DNA of 64,000 nt. Source: Lepidodermella squamata. Taxonomy: Eukaryota; Gastrotricha. Made by a program: the position numbers and the translations under genes. The stretch is from contig JBLDXI010000007.1 of NCBI GenBank assembly GCA_047495785.1, positions 1,612,001 to 1,676,000 of the forward strand, given 5' to 3'. The notes under the pieces are model-generated. The model was not told the origin of the DNA, searched no databases, and saw only the letters and a program-made list of their open reading frames with translations. Below are positions 1-10,355 of this stretch, one piece after another; position 1 is the first letter of the stretch, and each line of letters begins with the position of its first letter.

Positions 1-1059
1 AGGAAGTTCGTGAAAGGCCTTTAACCGAACTGGCCATCCCCGGATCACATGATTCCTTCTCCGCAGAGTTGTCTGTCGAAGATGGATTCAGCCCCGATAC
101 CAGCATGGAAGTTTTCGCAGTACAAAAACAGACAAATGCCAGTGATGATAAGTTCCTGTGCAAAATGCGTAAATGGGCAATCACGCAAGAACTCAGCCTT
201 GTCGACCAACTCAATATTGGCATGCGTTATTTTGTCCTGTTCATCGCTCCATTCGGCGAACAATTCCGCTTCGTTCACTACCTGTACGGCCGCGAGGTTT
301 TCGCTGATCTCGAGGCTATGAATACATTCTTGGACGAAAACCCGGATGAAGTCATCATTCTGAACTTCGAACATACCTACGCAATGTCGGCCGAGCAACA
401 TGCAACAGTTTTGAAGAATCTACGTGAAATTTTCGGTGCGAGACTTGCGACTCCTCTTGATTACCCCGAAGGCCCGAGATCGATGACTTTGAACGATTTG
501 AGCATTGCCGATCAGCAGGTCATTGTTATCTATGACGAAGCTTCCGGACCAGCTGCTGATATTGCCTGGGGACGCCGCCACATCTGGAACCCGTGGCCCA
601 ATACCGCGAACAGGACTGTCTTGGAAGGATTCTGGCCTAGGGTTTAGTTCAACTTGGAACCATCTTTAATCATTAACTAGTGTTATTTTTTAGGTCTTGA
701 ACTCCAGAAATATCAATGACACGAATTTCTTCGTTCTTCAAGGCATCATGTCAGCTGGGCCAGCTCAATTCCGCGAGGGAATGACGAAAACAGGTGGGTT
801 CAGGGAACGTGTCGGACTCTGCGCTGCGAGCACCTTTGTTCGCTGGATCCGCCGTAACCAGTTCAAGTCGAGCAATGGCCGTGTCAACATTTTCATGACG
901 AGCTACGCGAATAACTACAACTTTGTCGAAGAAGTTATTGCGTTGAACTATGACGACGTGACCGAGCCTATTGTAGCTATGGAGCCGTCTTTGGAGTTCT
1001 GCTACTACCAGGGCGCGGATCGCGATGAGTGCTCGGACTTCACACCAGCGGAATACTGA
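1..1059 (+). CDS. PI-PLC X-domain-containing protein (5' partial)
   Basis: Two exons are visible: 1..641 (open at the window edge, frame starting at base 3) and 694..1059, joined by a 52-bp GT-AG intron in phase 0. The first exon shows the PLC-X opening LAIPGSHDSF with the first catalytic-type histidine, then FRFVHYLYG with a second histidine and ILNFEH. The family hydrolyses phosphoinositides or is a catalytically unclear PLCXD-type relative. The usual RYFDLR motif reads RYFVLF here, so the Asp and Arg are replaced and activity may be lost. No C2 or PH domain is visible in the part seen, which favours a short PLCXD-like protein over a classical PLC. Exon 2 and the intron reappear in a decayed chimeric copy near 21.6 kb. 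The domain call is firm; enzymatic function is inference. Confidence 0.85.
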
Positions 1060-1153
1060 GCTGAATTGTTCACAAAATAACATTTAAAACTTGAAAACTT
1101 GAAAAAACAGTAAATTTTATTGTAAAATCTGGTTGATCAACAATATCATAGCT

Positions 1154-1603
1154 TTATAATAATGGCTGTGGTCTTGGTATCGGAATAAATTTGCCAACCG
1201 GGATCTTCCGTTTGTGAAGTTCATTTACCCTCTCACGGCTGAGATGAAAGCGAGGCGCCGATTTCGACCTTAGGATCGATAAGTCGTCGCCCAGATCTGG
1301 AAGCTGAGGCGATTGCTTTGGTCTAGGGTTTTCTTCAACCCTGATCAATCGGCTTGTCTTGACCCATGGCGAGGAGTGGTGATAGTAGCCGCCGTTGTAG
1401 CCGTAGTTTGAACCGTAAGGTCGATGATGATTGTGATGGTGATGATGGTGGTTGTGGTGGCTGTGGTGATGGCCGTGATGAGCGCGAGGAGGCCGAATGA
1501 GCTGGCTTGATTGATAATGGTGAAAGTGACCTCGTTCACCTTGAGTGCTCATCATTAACCAATCAAAAAGCGCAAAAGAAAATAATAAAATTCGAACAAT
1601 CAT
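1154..1603 (-). CDS. Secreted histidine-rich protein
   Basis: A single-exon frame of 149 residues on the minus strand, convergent with the PLC-X gene. The first ATG is at 1603 and gives a hydrophobic start (MIVRILLFSFALFDWLMM) that looks like a signal peptide cleaved near STQG. The mature part has a His cluster at about residues 40-60 with runs of consecutive histidines, a Gly/Tyr-rich patch (YGSNYGYNGGYYHH), and a basic C-terminus with possible dibasic sites and a PIPRPQP end. An AATAAA lies about 40 bp past the stop on the minus strand. His-rich secreted proteins often bind metal or form extracellular matrix or cuticle, but nothing here assigns a family. Low complexity makes homology by eye unreliable. 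Moderately confident that it is a real gene. Confidence 0.6.
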   Translation of the reverse strand: MIVRILLFSFALFDWLMMSTQGERGHFHHYQSSQLIRPPRAHHGHHHSHHNHHHHHHNHHRPYGSNYGYNGGYYHHSSPWVKTSRLIRVEENPRPKQSPQLPDLGDDLSILRSKSAPRFHLSRERVNELHKRKIPVGKFIPIPRPQPLL

Positions 1604-2964
1604 TTTTAACAATTTCTGGATTTTATCAACTTTGAGCTTTGCGTGCTAAACCATGCGAACGATGACGTGATTTGTTTGCTTGGCGCCATTTGCAATAAAA
1701 TCTAGTTGTGGTAAACATTGCTTTGCTGAAAATGGGGATAACGTTATCTGTAGTTGGACTGATGGAATGGTAGGTTTCACAAATTAGATTAGGTGAAAAA
1801 TTCCAGGAAAATGATTGGCACATTATTGACTGAAATTTCGGTGAATTCTAGAAAAAATAAAAAAAAACCCGTAAGATCAGGTGAACGAGAAAGGTCGTAA
1901 TCCAGCGGCGCCATTATTATGAATAATTAGTTCGACCTGAGCCCTGAACCGCCTTATTAAATTTCGGGAATTCACGATAAATTGAACGAATTCCTAAAAA
2001 AAACCGCCATAAAATGTCCGTAATTATGGTCTATTAGGAAGGCTACAATAAATGGTGGCTTATCCATTTCACAATGCTCATTTCGACCGGCGTACCTAAT
2101 CATGTGTTTTTTACTGTTCAGTACTAAAAATAAGGGGGATAATTATCAGCATGCGCCCTGCTACATGAAGTTTCAAGGCGGCGTTCAAAGATGGTTCAGC
2201 ACTTGGAAATCCTAAAACCTGTTTACCTGGAATCTGGAATGGAGCTTTTTACATTTTCTATTCAACCTGGACAAAAGCCTGGATTTATTTAAGCTTTCTT
2301 TTCATGCAAATATGAATCCACCTGTGTGGGGAGATGCAGGTGCTTGATTTTGGCTTTTATTAGAATTTTAATGGATCGAAGATCACCGATCAATGATTGA
2401 CTCGAATTCGAAAATTCGAAATCGATAGCTTGGGAGTAACAAATTGTTGCGAAACGTTTTGTAGGAAATTCAAGTAATTTTTTTAAATTAAACCCACCGA
2501 GAGAATATTCCAAATTTTATTCGCAATTTACCAGAAGAAATAAAAAATTTACCGGAGAAAACCCGGAAAATCCCGATTGTAACTGGTTCGGTAATTTTCG
2601 GTATTTTACCCGGTTTTGGGCCAAATTTCTCCGGACTTTTTAATCCCGTTAACAAGTGACATACTTGATATCTATTCTCGTGATATTTCGAACGATTTTT
2701 CGTGCATTTTCTTTGCCTGCGTTATTTATGGGACAAGCTGTGCAAGATTCCGCAAAATTAGGAAATTTTATAGTCATTTCAGACTTCGCATTTGCCTTCG
2801 CTTGAAGATCAGTTCAAGTCGGGCTGTCATTATTATGTTATCAAAATGCGCATTTCTATCGTCATTATTTTCTAATCGAAGCTGCAATTATTTCGGCGTA
2901 TAAGAAGGATGAATTGTGGCGAAGTCCTCTCATTAAAAAAAAATCAGATTTTTTCCGAGCAAAA
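1604..2964. other. Intergenic region before the small-HSP gene
   Basis: AT-rich spacer between the divergently oriented His-rich gene and the small-HSP gene. It must hold both promoters. I looked for tandem nGAAn/nTTCn heat-shock elements in the last 300 bp and found none convincing. Short open frames here show no family features. Confidence 0.5.
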
Positions 2965-4063
2965 ATGTACGGCAAACTTGTCCAAGGCTATGCTAACCCT
3001 GCGTTCGCCCCGCCACATTTGGGACATTCTCATGGCGGCATGTTCCCATCAATGAGCACGAAAAGCTACCCTAACGTTGGCTCATCCGCCTGGTATCAAG
3101 GTGCTACGTCCATGCCGCCGAGTTATAGCGACACAATGGCTCCAACCTACCTGCCGACCTCGCCAACAATGCCCGGAGCCATGGCAACGGCCTGGCCAAG
3201 CGCCTGCCCCTTCATCAGCTCGCCAATCACCGGCGGCATTTCCTCGAATCCAGCCGCAATCGCCGCGCGATCTGAACAAGTCAACCGTGAACTGGCGACC
3301 ATGCGCCAAGTCATGCATGACATCTACGCCGGTTACGAACGCGCCATGACGCCGGCTCAGTTGACGGAAATTCCGATGCGTCCGAAAAACAGCCTGGAGC
3401 TCATGTCGTTGACGTCGCCCATCCGCCCGTTGAACAGCTACTTCCCAACATCGGCCGGGACGAGTCACCTTATGACGCTCTGGCTGTGCTTTGACATGTC
3501 GGGCTTCCGACCAGATGAGATCAACGTCATGTTCAACAGGGCGGAGCGATCGATTACTATCGAGGCTGGGTTCGATACGAAGGACGGCAAAACCTTCCAA
3601 ATTACTAGGCAATTTCGCCGCAAATTCCCTCTTCCCGAAGTGAGTAATAAATATCACTAGGTCAAAATATTAGCACACGATTTCAAAATTATTATAAAAA
3701 ATTATTTCAAAATTTAGATTTTATTTATTAAATTTCAAATTTCAAAATTTAAATTTAAATTTAAATTATTCAAATTTAATTAATTTTAATTAATTTATAT
3801 TTCAATATTGTTATTTTTTCCTATGTGTTTAGGCCTTGAAAAGCATCGACACTTCTAAAATGGAGATAGCTTCCCACATCACTCCGGCTGGTATGCTGGT
3901 TATTGAATCGATCCTACCTCCGATGACTCGTGAAGACCGCCAACGTTACATCGACGCTGTCAAGCATCATGAAACTGGCGGTGGTGATTACATCACAGCT
4001 ACGAGTCCGTTCGGATCTTGGCCGCCGAATATGACTCCGATCACGGTTAACATCGCTGCCTAA
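2965..4063 (+). CDS. Small heat-shock protein (alpha-crystallin/Hsp20 domain)
   Basis: Two exons, 2965..3639 and 3833..4063, joined in phase 0 across a 193-bp AT-rich intron (donor GTGAGT, acceptor TTTAG), encode 301 residues. The long N-terminal arm of about 170 residues is rich in Pro, Ser, Ala and Met. The alpha-crystallin domain follows, from about LWLCFDMSGFRPDEI through RQFRRKFPLPE, across the splice to the P-ALKSIDTSKMEIASHITPAGMLVIESILP strand region, with a short tail ending TVNIAA. The P-x-x-[IV]-x-x-x-[IV]-x-x-G-x-L signature typical of the family is approximated by I-A-S-H-I-T-P-A-G-M-L. The product would be an ATP-independent holdase chaperone. I chose the ATG at 2965 because upstream in-frame codons lack conserved character. 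Its exon 2 is duplicated at 14995-15225 and partially at 21751-21789. Confidence 0.88.
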
Positions 4064-4508
4064 ATCTTAAGAGAAACCAACTCAAATTTCATGATTACAT
4101 CGAATTTCTTTAACTGAATAACTTTTGCAATATTTGGAGTTTTGATGAGAGTGAATATATCTTCGTTTTAATTTGCTGTAAACTCACATGATTCTATCAG
4201 CAATCAATGTATTCATAATTTTGAATTTTGAATAAACTTCGACTAAGATTTAAATAATTTTCGATGTTTTTAATTTTAATTAGAAAATAGCTAGAGATGG
4301 CACTTCTCATTAGTACACTGAAGCGAAGAGTGATGCACTATCGAATAATTAAAATGAAATTGCGCACTCATCGACTCTATTCCAGACATCACCTAACCTA
4401 CGTACTCAAATCACATAAACAAATCCTCACTTTCGACAAGACAAAATTTGTCGCCTCTGCTGTCAAGGAGTTGTCTCGAACAGTTTCGTCCCAGCGCATA
4501 CCGATCAA
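4064..4508 (+). other. Spacer between HSP tail and receptor gene (unit repeated three times)
   Basis: 445 bp holding the HSP 3' UTR and the upstream region of the 4509 receptor. Homologous spacers of similar length lie before the receptors at 15683 and 22243. Shared landmarks include CAGACATCACCTA, a TCGCCTC..GACTG-like block and GATCAAATGA at the start codon. It probably carries the subtype-A promoter. Confidence 0.55.
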
Positions 4509-6827
4509 ATGAAAGTAGCGTTGCTAATTTTACTTTCCTTCATCCCTGCGAAATCAGCAGCTGATAAGCCATTCATTTTGAAAATTCCAATGACAATGCC
4601 ATTAGGAGGTCGAGTCAACCCAATGGGCGCAATGTGTACTGAAGCCGTCAATTTTGTACTCGGAGCAATCAATTCAAATCCGAATTTCCTTCCGAATTAC
4701 AAAATTCAAGTTGATTTGGGCGACGATCAGTGTTCAGCCGCCGATGCAACTATGATGTCACTTCAGATTTACGAAAACATCAAGCCAGTTCTACCAGCAT
4801 CTCAAGTGCTTGGGACATTGACTTTGCCGGCTAATAATTTCAGTGAAGCAAGCGAGGCTTATGTCCCACCGATAATCATCGGAGGACTTTGCACTCCAAC
4901 TTGTTCAGCCACAGCGCGATTGCCGCAGCAGTATGGTTTCATCAATATTCTGATCGGTTGTGCTGAAGTTCGTTTTACGAACCGTAAAGTCTACCCGAAT
5001 TTCTACCGCTTCGTGCCCTCTTTCGCCGAAATCGAGAAATTCCGTGCAAAATTCATGACCTACATGGGCTGGAACAAAATCGGCTTCCTGGCTGATGCGG
5101 TCCAACTCACCCCCGAGGATGCTGTGTACTTTTTTAGGGCGGTCCTCGCAGCTGGGAAGAATCTCGCGGCTGAGGAGTTTTTCGTTGACAACCCAGCCGA
5201 ATCTTTAGCCAGGCTGAAATCAGCCGATGTCCGAGTAATCTGGGGAAACTGCTATTTCAACAACTGCCCTTTAGTTGCTTGCGAAGCTCACAGAATCGGT
5301 CTTTTCGGTCCTAAAATTGTCTGGATGTTCAACACCTGGATTGATTTCACCAATTCTGCTATACCAAATGGATGCAGCAAGAATATTATCCAGGAATTCG
5401 CCGATCTGTCGATATACCTTGGTCAGGATATGAGTGGCGAATTTCGCCCAGCTGATGCGCCAACTGAGGTTGGAATAACGCGAGGTCAATTGTTGTCCCA
5501 TATGAGGTCAAAAATTCCGGGATTCGAGCGCCACAATGCTTACTCTATGCGACTTATATGCGCTGAGGATGTAATTATTGCGGCGTTTGTTCTAAACAGA
5601 ACGGAGGTTCAACTGAACGTTCAAAACGAAACGCTTAAAGATTTAATTTCAAATCCCGATCGAGCTTTGGAGCTGCGAGAGTTGATTCGAAGGAATACGG
5701 AGAATCTCAAAGCTGCCGGACTTCGATACGACATAGGATTTGTCGATAGGCAGTTTGAAGTGATTGGTCCGCCTTTGGTTGTTGAACAAATGAGAAATGG
5801 ACCTCGAGTGACTGCTGTGGTCACAAGAAATCGCAGTGAGGAAAACATGGACAAATATTTCGAGATTTTATCCCCTTTGAAATGGTCCACGTTGGATGGT
5901 AAACCCCCAAGGACAGAACCAGTCGAAATTGTAATACTGAGGCAATCGGATTCTAAGGTTATTACAGCAATGATAGCTTCAACTGCCGTTTGCTTAGCCG
6001 CAGTTTGGACAATTCGATTGATTCGATGGATTCGAAAAGTCGACCATTTCGCCGTGATTAATACGCTGGCTTGTGTTGGCTCTACCCTCAGTTCAGTATC
6101 TGTTTTCACTTACCCTCTGAACGACTCAGTCCTGTCTAATTTGAAAATATTCTGTGGGGCCCTTGGTCCACTGATAACGCTTGGATTTTCCCTATTAATC
6201 GGTTCCTTAATTGTGAAGCTTACCCTGATCAAATTTGACGCTGAAAATAAGTTAAGGAATTATGGGTATTGCTTTCTCATCATGATTCTCATGGCAGATA
6301 CTTGTCTACTGGAAGCTTGGTACTTCGCCGAGTTCACGCCAACTGTGACAACCGTCAGGAAGGTTTGGGACGATGACGCATATGACGCTAATATTGTCGA
6401 GGTGGTCATTCGCTGCTCTTTCACGTCGCAGGATAGACCGGCTTCTTATTCTGGGATCACTCTGATGTGTCTACAGGCTGTTTTGATTCTATTAGCTGTC
6501 ATTCTCGCGGTTATTTCTCTTCGTAAAAATGTCTCGCAGAGGCAGAGTGTTACAAACAGGATAACCAATATATTTGTTCAGGAGTACCAACTACCGCCAA
6601 CTGTGATGTTGCCGAGTGTTCGAAAGGAGCTAACTGCTAAAGGAAATGCGTTCACGGTATTAGGCATGACAGCGATTGTTGTCATCATGGCGTTTGCGTT
6701 ATCAGGTTTTCTGGCCAATCAATTTGCTTTATTCATTGTAGTGGCGGTATATGCGATCGCGACTAATGCGATGGTAATATTCATGTTCCATCGAGAGATG
6801 CGTGCGGCAACTAAGGTTAAAGATTAG
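4509..6827 (+). CDS. GABA-B-like class C GPCR, subtype A (copy 1)
   Basis: An intronless 772-residue frame. A signal peptide (MKVALLILLSFIPAKSA) is followed by a Venus-flytrap/ANF-receptor ligand-binding ectodomain, roughly residues 20-460. A linker ends in SPLKWSTLDGKPPRTEP, matching the W..G..PP..D motif just before TM1 of GABA-B receptors. No cysteine-rich domain is present, as in GABA-B. Seven membrane segments follow from about residue 483. INTLACVGSTLSSVSVF, GFSLLIGSLIVKL and the ECL2 RCSF cysteine all align with GABA-B TM2, TM3 and ECL2. The intracellular tail is short. This should be a plasma-membrane metabotropic receptor; the ligand is unknown, and GABA binding cannot be assumed. 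AATAAA at 6926. First member of an array of near-copies. Confidence 0.88.
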   Translation: MKVALLILLSFIPAKSAADKPFILKIPMTMPLGGRVNPMGAMCTEAVNFVLGAINSNPNFLPNYKIQVDLGDDQCSAADATMMSLQIYENIKPVLPASQVLGTLTLPANNFSEASEAYVPPIIIGGLCTPTCSATARLPQQYGFINILIGCAEVRFTNRKVYPNFYRFVPSFAEIEKFRAKFMTYMGWNKIGFLADAVQLTPEDAVYFFRAVLAAGKNLAAEEFFVDNPAESLARLKSADVRVIWGNCYFNNCPLVACEAHRIGLFGPKIVWMFNTWIDFTNSAIPNGCSKNIIQEFADLSIYLGQDMSGEFRPADAPTEVGITRGQLLSHMRSKIPGFERHNAYSMRLICAEDVIIAAFVLNRTEVQLNVQNETLKDLISNPDRALELRELIRRNTENLKAAGLRYDIGFVDRQFEVIGPPLVVEQMRNGPRVTAVVTRNRSEENMDKYFEILSPLKWSTLDGKPPRTEPVEIVILRQSDSKVITAMIASTAVCLAAVWTIRLIRWIRKVDHFAVINTLACVGSTLSSVSVFTYPLNDSVLSNLKIFCGALGPLITLGFSLLIGSLIVKLTLIKFDAENKLRNYGYCFLIMILMADTCLLEAWYFAEFTPTVTTVRKVWDDDAYDANIVEVVIRCSFTSQDRPASYSGITLMCLQAVLILLAVILAVISLRKNVSQRQSVTNRITNIFVQEYQLPPTVMLPSVRKELTAKGNAFTVLGMTAIVVIMAFALSGFLANQFALFIVVAVYAIATNAMVIFMFHREMRAATKVKD

Positions 6828-7064
6828 CTGAAAGACCATTTAAGAGAAATGATCGGGACCAAAGATTACCGCAAACTGAGAATATTGCTCCTTGTATTGA
6901 ATAGTTTCATCTTGCCATGGTATCCAATAAATCAATGAATTTCATTTTTTGCTTTGCTATATACATAGGAAGAAGGAACTTTCCGGCAACTTCCATGATT
7001 GGTAATGGGGCTGCTACTCAAGCCATGAGACGTAGCTAGGACGCCGAAGCTTGAATCCCGCCAT

Positions 7065-8690
7065 ACAACGTGACACGTTCTCGCAGCAGGTAGAACGTCG
7101 CTGCTGAGGAGTTTTTAGTTGATAACCAAGCTGAATCTTTAGCCAGGCTGAAGTCCCTAGAATTGTGTGGATGTTCAACACCTGGACAGATTTCGCCAAC
7201 CTTCCCGTATCCGCTGACTGCTCCAGAAAAACTCTACTTGAATTTGCTGAGCTATCGATGTATATTATGGGAGATTTGAGTGGGCAGTTTCGAGCAGCCG
7301 AATCGGGATAACCCGAGGGGAATTCCTAAACAATATGAGGTCTAAAATTTCTGAATTTGAACGGCACAACGCTTCGCTTGATGACTTATCTGCGCTGAGG
7401 ATGTCATTGTTGCGAACTTCGTCCTACATCGAGTTGAGATTCAAATGAACAGTCAAAACAAAACTCTTAAGTATTTGATCACGAATTCAAGCCGAACTTT
7501 GGAGCTTCGTGAGTTGATCCGAAGCAAAACGGAGAGTGCAGGGTTTCTCTTCGATATTGGATTTGTTGATGGGCAGTTTGAAGCCGTTGGCCCTCCTATG
7601 GTTGTTGAACAACTGAGAAATAATGGCTCCCGTTTGACTGCTCACAAGGAATCGGAGTGAAGAAAATATGGACAAATATTTCGAGATTTTATCACCGATA
7701 AAATGGGCCACTCGCGATGGCAAACGCCCAAGAACAGAACTAGTCGATATCATACGATTGTGAAAATCAAACCCTAAGATTATTACATGATAGCATCTGC
7801 TTTCTGCTTTCAGCTTAGCTGCAGTTTGGCTAATTCGATTATTCGTGAGATTACGGAGAATCGAAAAGTTCGCAACTCTCAATATGCGGATTTGTATTGG
7901 TTCGATTTCTGTTTTCACTTTTTACCCTCTAAACGGCTCAATCCCGTCTGATTTGGCGATTTTCTGTACAGCGCTTGGTCCTCTGATCACGATTGGATTT
8001 TCCGTCATAATCGCACTTCTAATCATCTAGCTTTGCCTGATCAAGTTTGATGCTGAAAATAAGTGTAGAAATTACGGATATTGCTTTCTGATCATGATTC
8101 TCTTGGCAGATTCTTGCCTAATTGAAGCTTGATACCTCGGCGAGTTCAAGCCAACTGGTACAACTCTGAGGAAAATTTGGTGCGATGAGGCTGCCGACGC
8201 AAACATCGTTGAGTTGGTCCATCGATGCTCTTTCACATCACAGCTTTCTTTTTCCGCGATCGCTCTGATGTGTATTTTTCTGATGTGTATTTTCGCTCTA
8301 TCAGCTGTTAGCGGTTCTTGCTTGCGGTTCTTATTCTTGCGGTTATTTCTCTTCGCAAAAATGTCTCGCAGAAGCAGAGTGTTACAAACAGGATAATCCA
8401 TCGATTCTTTCAGGATTACCAACACAAAACGTATCTATCTACCATACCAGCAAACTGTGGTGGCGCCGAGTGCGCGAAAGGAACGAAATGCTAAAGGGAA
8501 TGCTGTCACGGTATATGGCTTGACAGCCAAAGTTTTCATCACAACATGTGCGCTATCAGGTTTTGTGGCCAACCAACTTTCGCTATTTATTGCGGTAGCT
8601 GTATGTGCGATCGCGATCTATTGCGATGGTAATCTTCATGCTTCAGCGAGAGATGCTCGCCGCAATCAAGGTTAAAAATCAGCTGAATTA
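7065..8690 (+). pseudogene. Decayed GABA-B-like GPCR, subtype A
   Basis: Sequence matching the subtype-A receptors from the second half of the ligand-binding domain (ENFVDNPAESLARLK-like bases near 7100) to the C-terminus (near 8680), but broken throughout. The segment coding for the SADVRVIWGNCYF stretch is missing near 7158, frames shift near 7310, 7640, 7760 and 8260, and in-frame stops interrupt what remains. The 5' third including the signal peptide is absent. The matching 3' UTR continues at 9613-9720 (GATCGGGACCAAAGATAACCGC), after an inserted 922-bp element. Clearly a pseudogene; it once sat between copy 1 and the subtype-B copy at 10971. Confidence 0.88.
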
Positions 8691-9612
8691 CCGTCATTTG
8701 GGGCTATTTGGTATGCGTCAAAAAATGACCCCCTGATTTTTTTGCTTTTTTACACGTTTCCAAGGGTCCTGATTCGAATGGCACCCGTATTCCGAATAGC
8801 CCCACGGATGGGGCTATTCGGAAAGGTGTGGGGCTATTATTTACACATATATAGACATCTTAATATTAGTAAATAAGCAAGGACGTGTGGCCGAGTGGTT
8901 TTTTATCACAGTTGTCTATGGCGAGATCATTAAAAGGTCAGCGGTTCGATTCCACAAGGGTTCATTTTTTAGCTTTTTTGCCTAAATTATTTTTTTCTAC
9001 AGCAAAATAACAGCCGTTTTTATGCTAACAAACTTAATTCGCAGTAAATCAATTAATTTTTAATTTTCATTGCCAAATGCATTATCAGCCTTTCCCCGAT
9101 AAAGCTTAATTACATGTTTATCAAGCCTCTTAAATTCAAAGTCCGCGTAATTTACCGAGAAACATACCAACAACCCAGCTCATTAGAATATTCAATCATG
9201 TTAAAAGAATTACCCTTCAACTTCGCTTTTCGATGGGGCTATTCGGTATCAATTAATTTGACAAAAGTATGCATCGGATCGGGGAGTTTCAAATTTTCCA
9301 AAGGTCCTAAGCGTCCGTAGATTCAGAAGAAATTGGTCCAGAGCCTTGCAATGATCTATTCCGGTCCAGGTAATTCAATGCAACACAGGGGTTTTCTTGA
9401 GTTAAACTTACACCTGAAAGGTGAGTCTGCAGCTTCAGAACCGTTTACTCTTTGAACTCATACTTTTGATAGAATAAGTGTCATCTATCGAGGTAGCTCC
9501 CTGCAAAAATTTATCGACTTTGACTTTATAGTTTTTGAGTAAGCTTTATTCTACTAATTGAATAAACTTTTTACCGAATAGCCCCGTATCCCGCGATAGC
9601 CCGGAATGACGG
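8691..9612. mobile_element. TA-flanked MITE-like DNA element (922 bp)
   Basis: The element interrupts the 3' UTR of the decayed receptor, judged against intact copies. Its ends are inverted: left CCGTCATTTGGGGCTAT and right, read in reverse complement, CCGTCATTCCGGGCTAT. It is flanked by TA on both sides (8689-8690 and 9613-9614), the target duplication of Tc1/mariner-type elements. The 12-bp motif GGGGCTATTCGG recurs in both orientations inside, including an arm-loop-arm palindrome near 8799-8828. No transposase frame is visible, so it is non-autonomous. It contains a tRNA-like sequence at 8881-8963. Confidence 0.75.
8881..8963 (+). pseudogene. Degenerate tRNA-like sequence with intact A and B boxes
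   Basis: TGGCCGAGTGG matches the type II (Ser/Leu) tRNA A box and GGTTCGATTCC matches the B box. They are spaced to give about 83 nt. The acceptor arm does not pair and the T stem has two mismatches, so it is unlikely to be a working tRNA. It may still act as an internal RNA polymerase III promoter, as in tRNA-derived SINEs. It lies inside the MITE-like element. Confidence 0.5.
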
Positions 9613-10033
9613 TATGATGCGAAGCAGGGAAATGATCGAGAATCGAGAGATCGGGACCAAAGATAACCGCCAACTGAGAATATTGCTCTGAGAATGTATT
9701 TATACTGAGGATACTGCTCCGAGTTTCAGCTTGGCTTTCGGCGGGAATTCTGTAAATTCAGTGTCATTATGCTTGGTCTTGGATTTTAGAAACGCCATTT
9801 TTCAACTCTTTCTTCATCGTCAAAATATATAAGTCCACCAATATTTGCAGGTAGATTATGTGAAAATGTCCCCATCCGATGACATATAATACATGTTAGC
9901 ATCTATAACTGAAATTGACGGTGGTTAGCAATAAATCGATCTTATTGATTTTTTCCAATCAGTGGAGGTTTGAATCCGAAAATGACGCGGTTGTAAGCTT
10001 CTTTTGGTAATACAATATTATCGTAGTTAGGAT

Positions 10034-10355
10034 GGGGAGGGGTGATTCCACCGGGGCCAGGAGCGAAGTGACGGTTAGAGCTTGGGGAAGAGCTTACAGA
10101 CATAGTTGGGGCGATTCAACTCCTCCAGACAGCGTGGGACGATTCAAACCCTCCAGACACCGTGGGAACATTTCAACCCCGCTAACTGTGGGGGTGAATT
10201 CAAATTTGAAAGCTATCCCCGGAGGGGCAATTCTTCCCCCAAGCTCTTCCCCCAAGCTCTTCCCCCAAGCTCTTCCCCCAAGCTCTTCCCCCAAGCTCTT
10301 CCCCCAAGCTCTAACCGTCACTTCGCTCCTGGCCCCGGTGGAATCACCCCTCCCC
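10034..10355. mobile_element. Foldback-type element with long terminal inverted repeats
   Basis: The first about 60 bases (GGGGAGGGGTGATTCCACCG onward) reappear as a reverse complement at 10294-10355 with a single one-base difference in a G run. The core carries three variants of a TCCAGACA.CGTGGGA-like motif and a 13-bp tandem array at 10233-10310. No coding capacity. Long inverted arms with an adjoining tandem array are typical of foldback elements or MITEs. The target duplication is not clear. Confidence 0.7.
10233..10310. repeat. Six perfect copies of a 13-bp tandem repeat
   Basis: The unit CTTCCCCCAAGCT is repeated six times without change over exactly 78 bp. It abuts and partly forms the inner edge of the right inverted arm of the foldback element; the left arm contains a near-single copy in reverse complement. 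Confidence 0.95.

Noticed and set aside
2600-2964. Heat-shock elements upstream of the small-HSP gene
   Set aside because: GAA/TTC triplets occur, but none with the regular 5-bp alternating spacing that would support a heat-shock factor site.
4297-4512. 71-codon open frame overlapping the start of the 4509 receptor
   Set aside because: It lies in spacer shared with the 15683 and 22243 units, where the frame is not kept; no family features.
8881-8963. Functional tRNA-Ser or tRNA-Leu gene
   Set aside because: The A and B boxes match, but the acceptor arm does not pair and the T stem has mismatches; no clear anticodon stem was found.
10233-10310. CRISPR-like array
   Set aside because: Direct head-to-tail 13-bp repeats with no spacers, in a eukaryotic foldback element.
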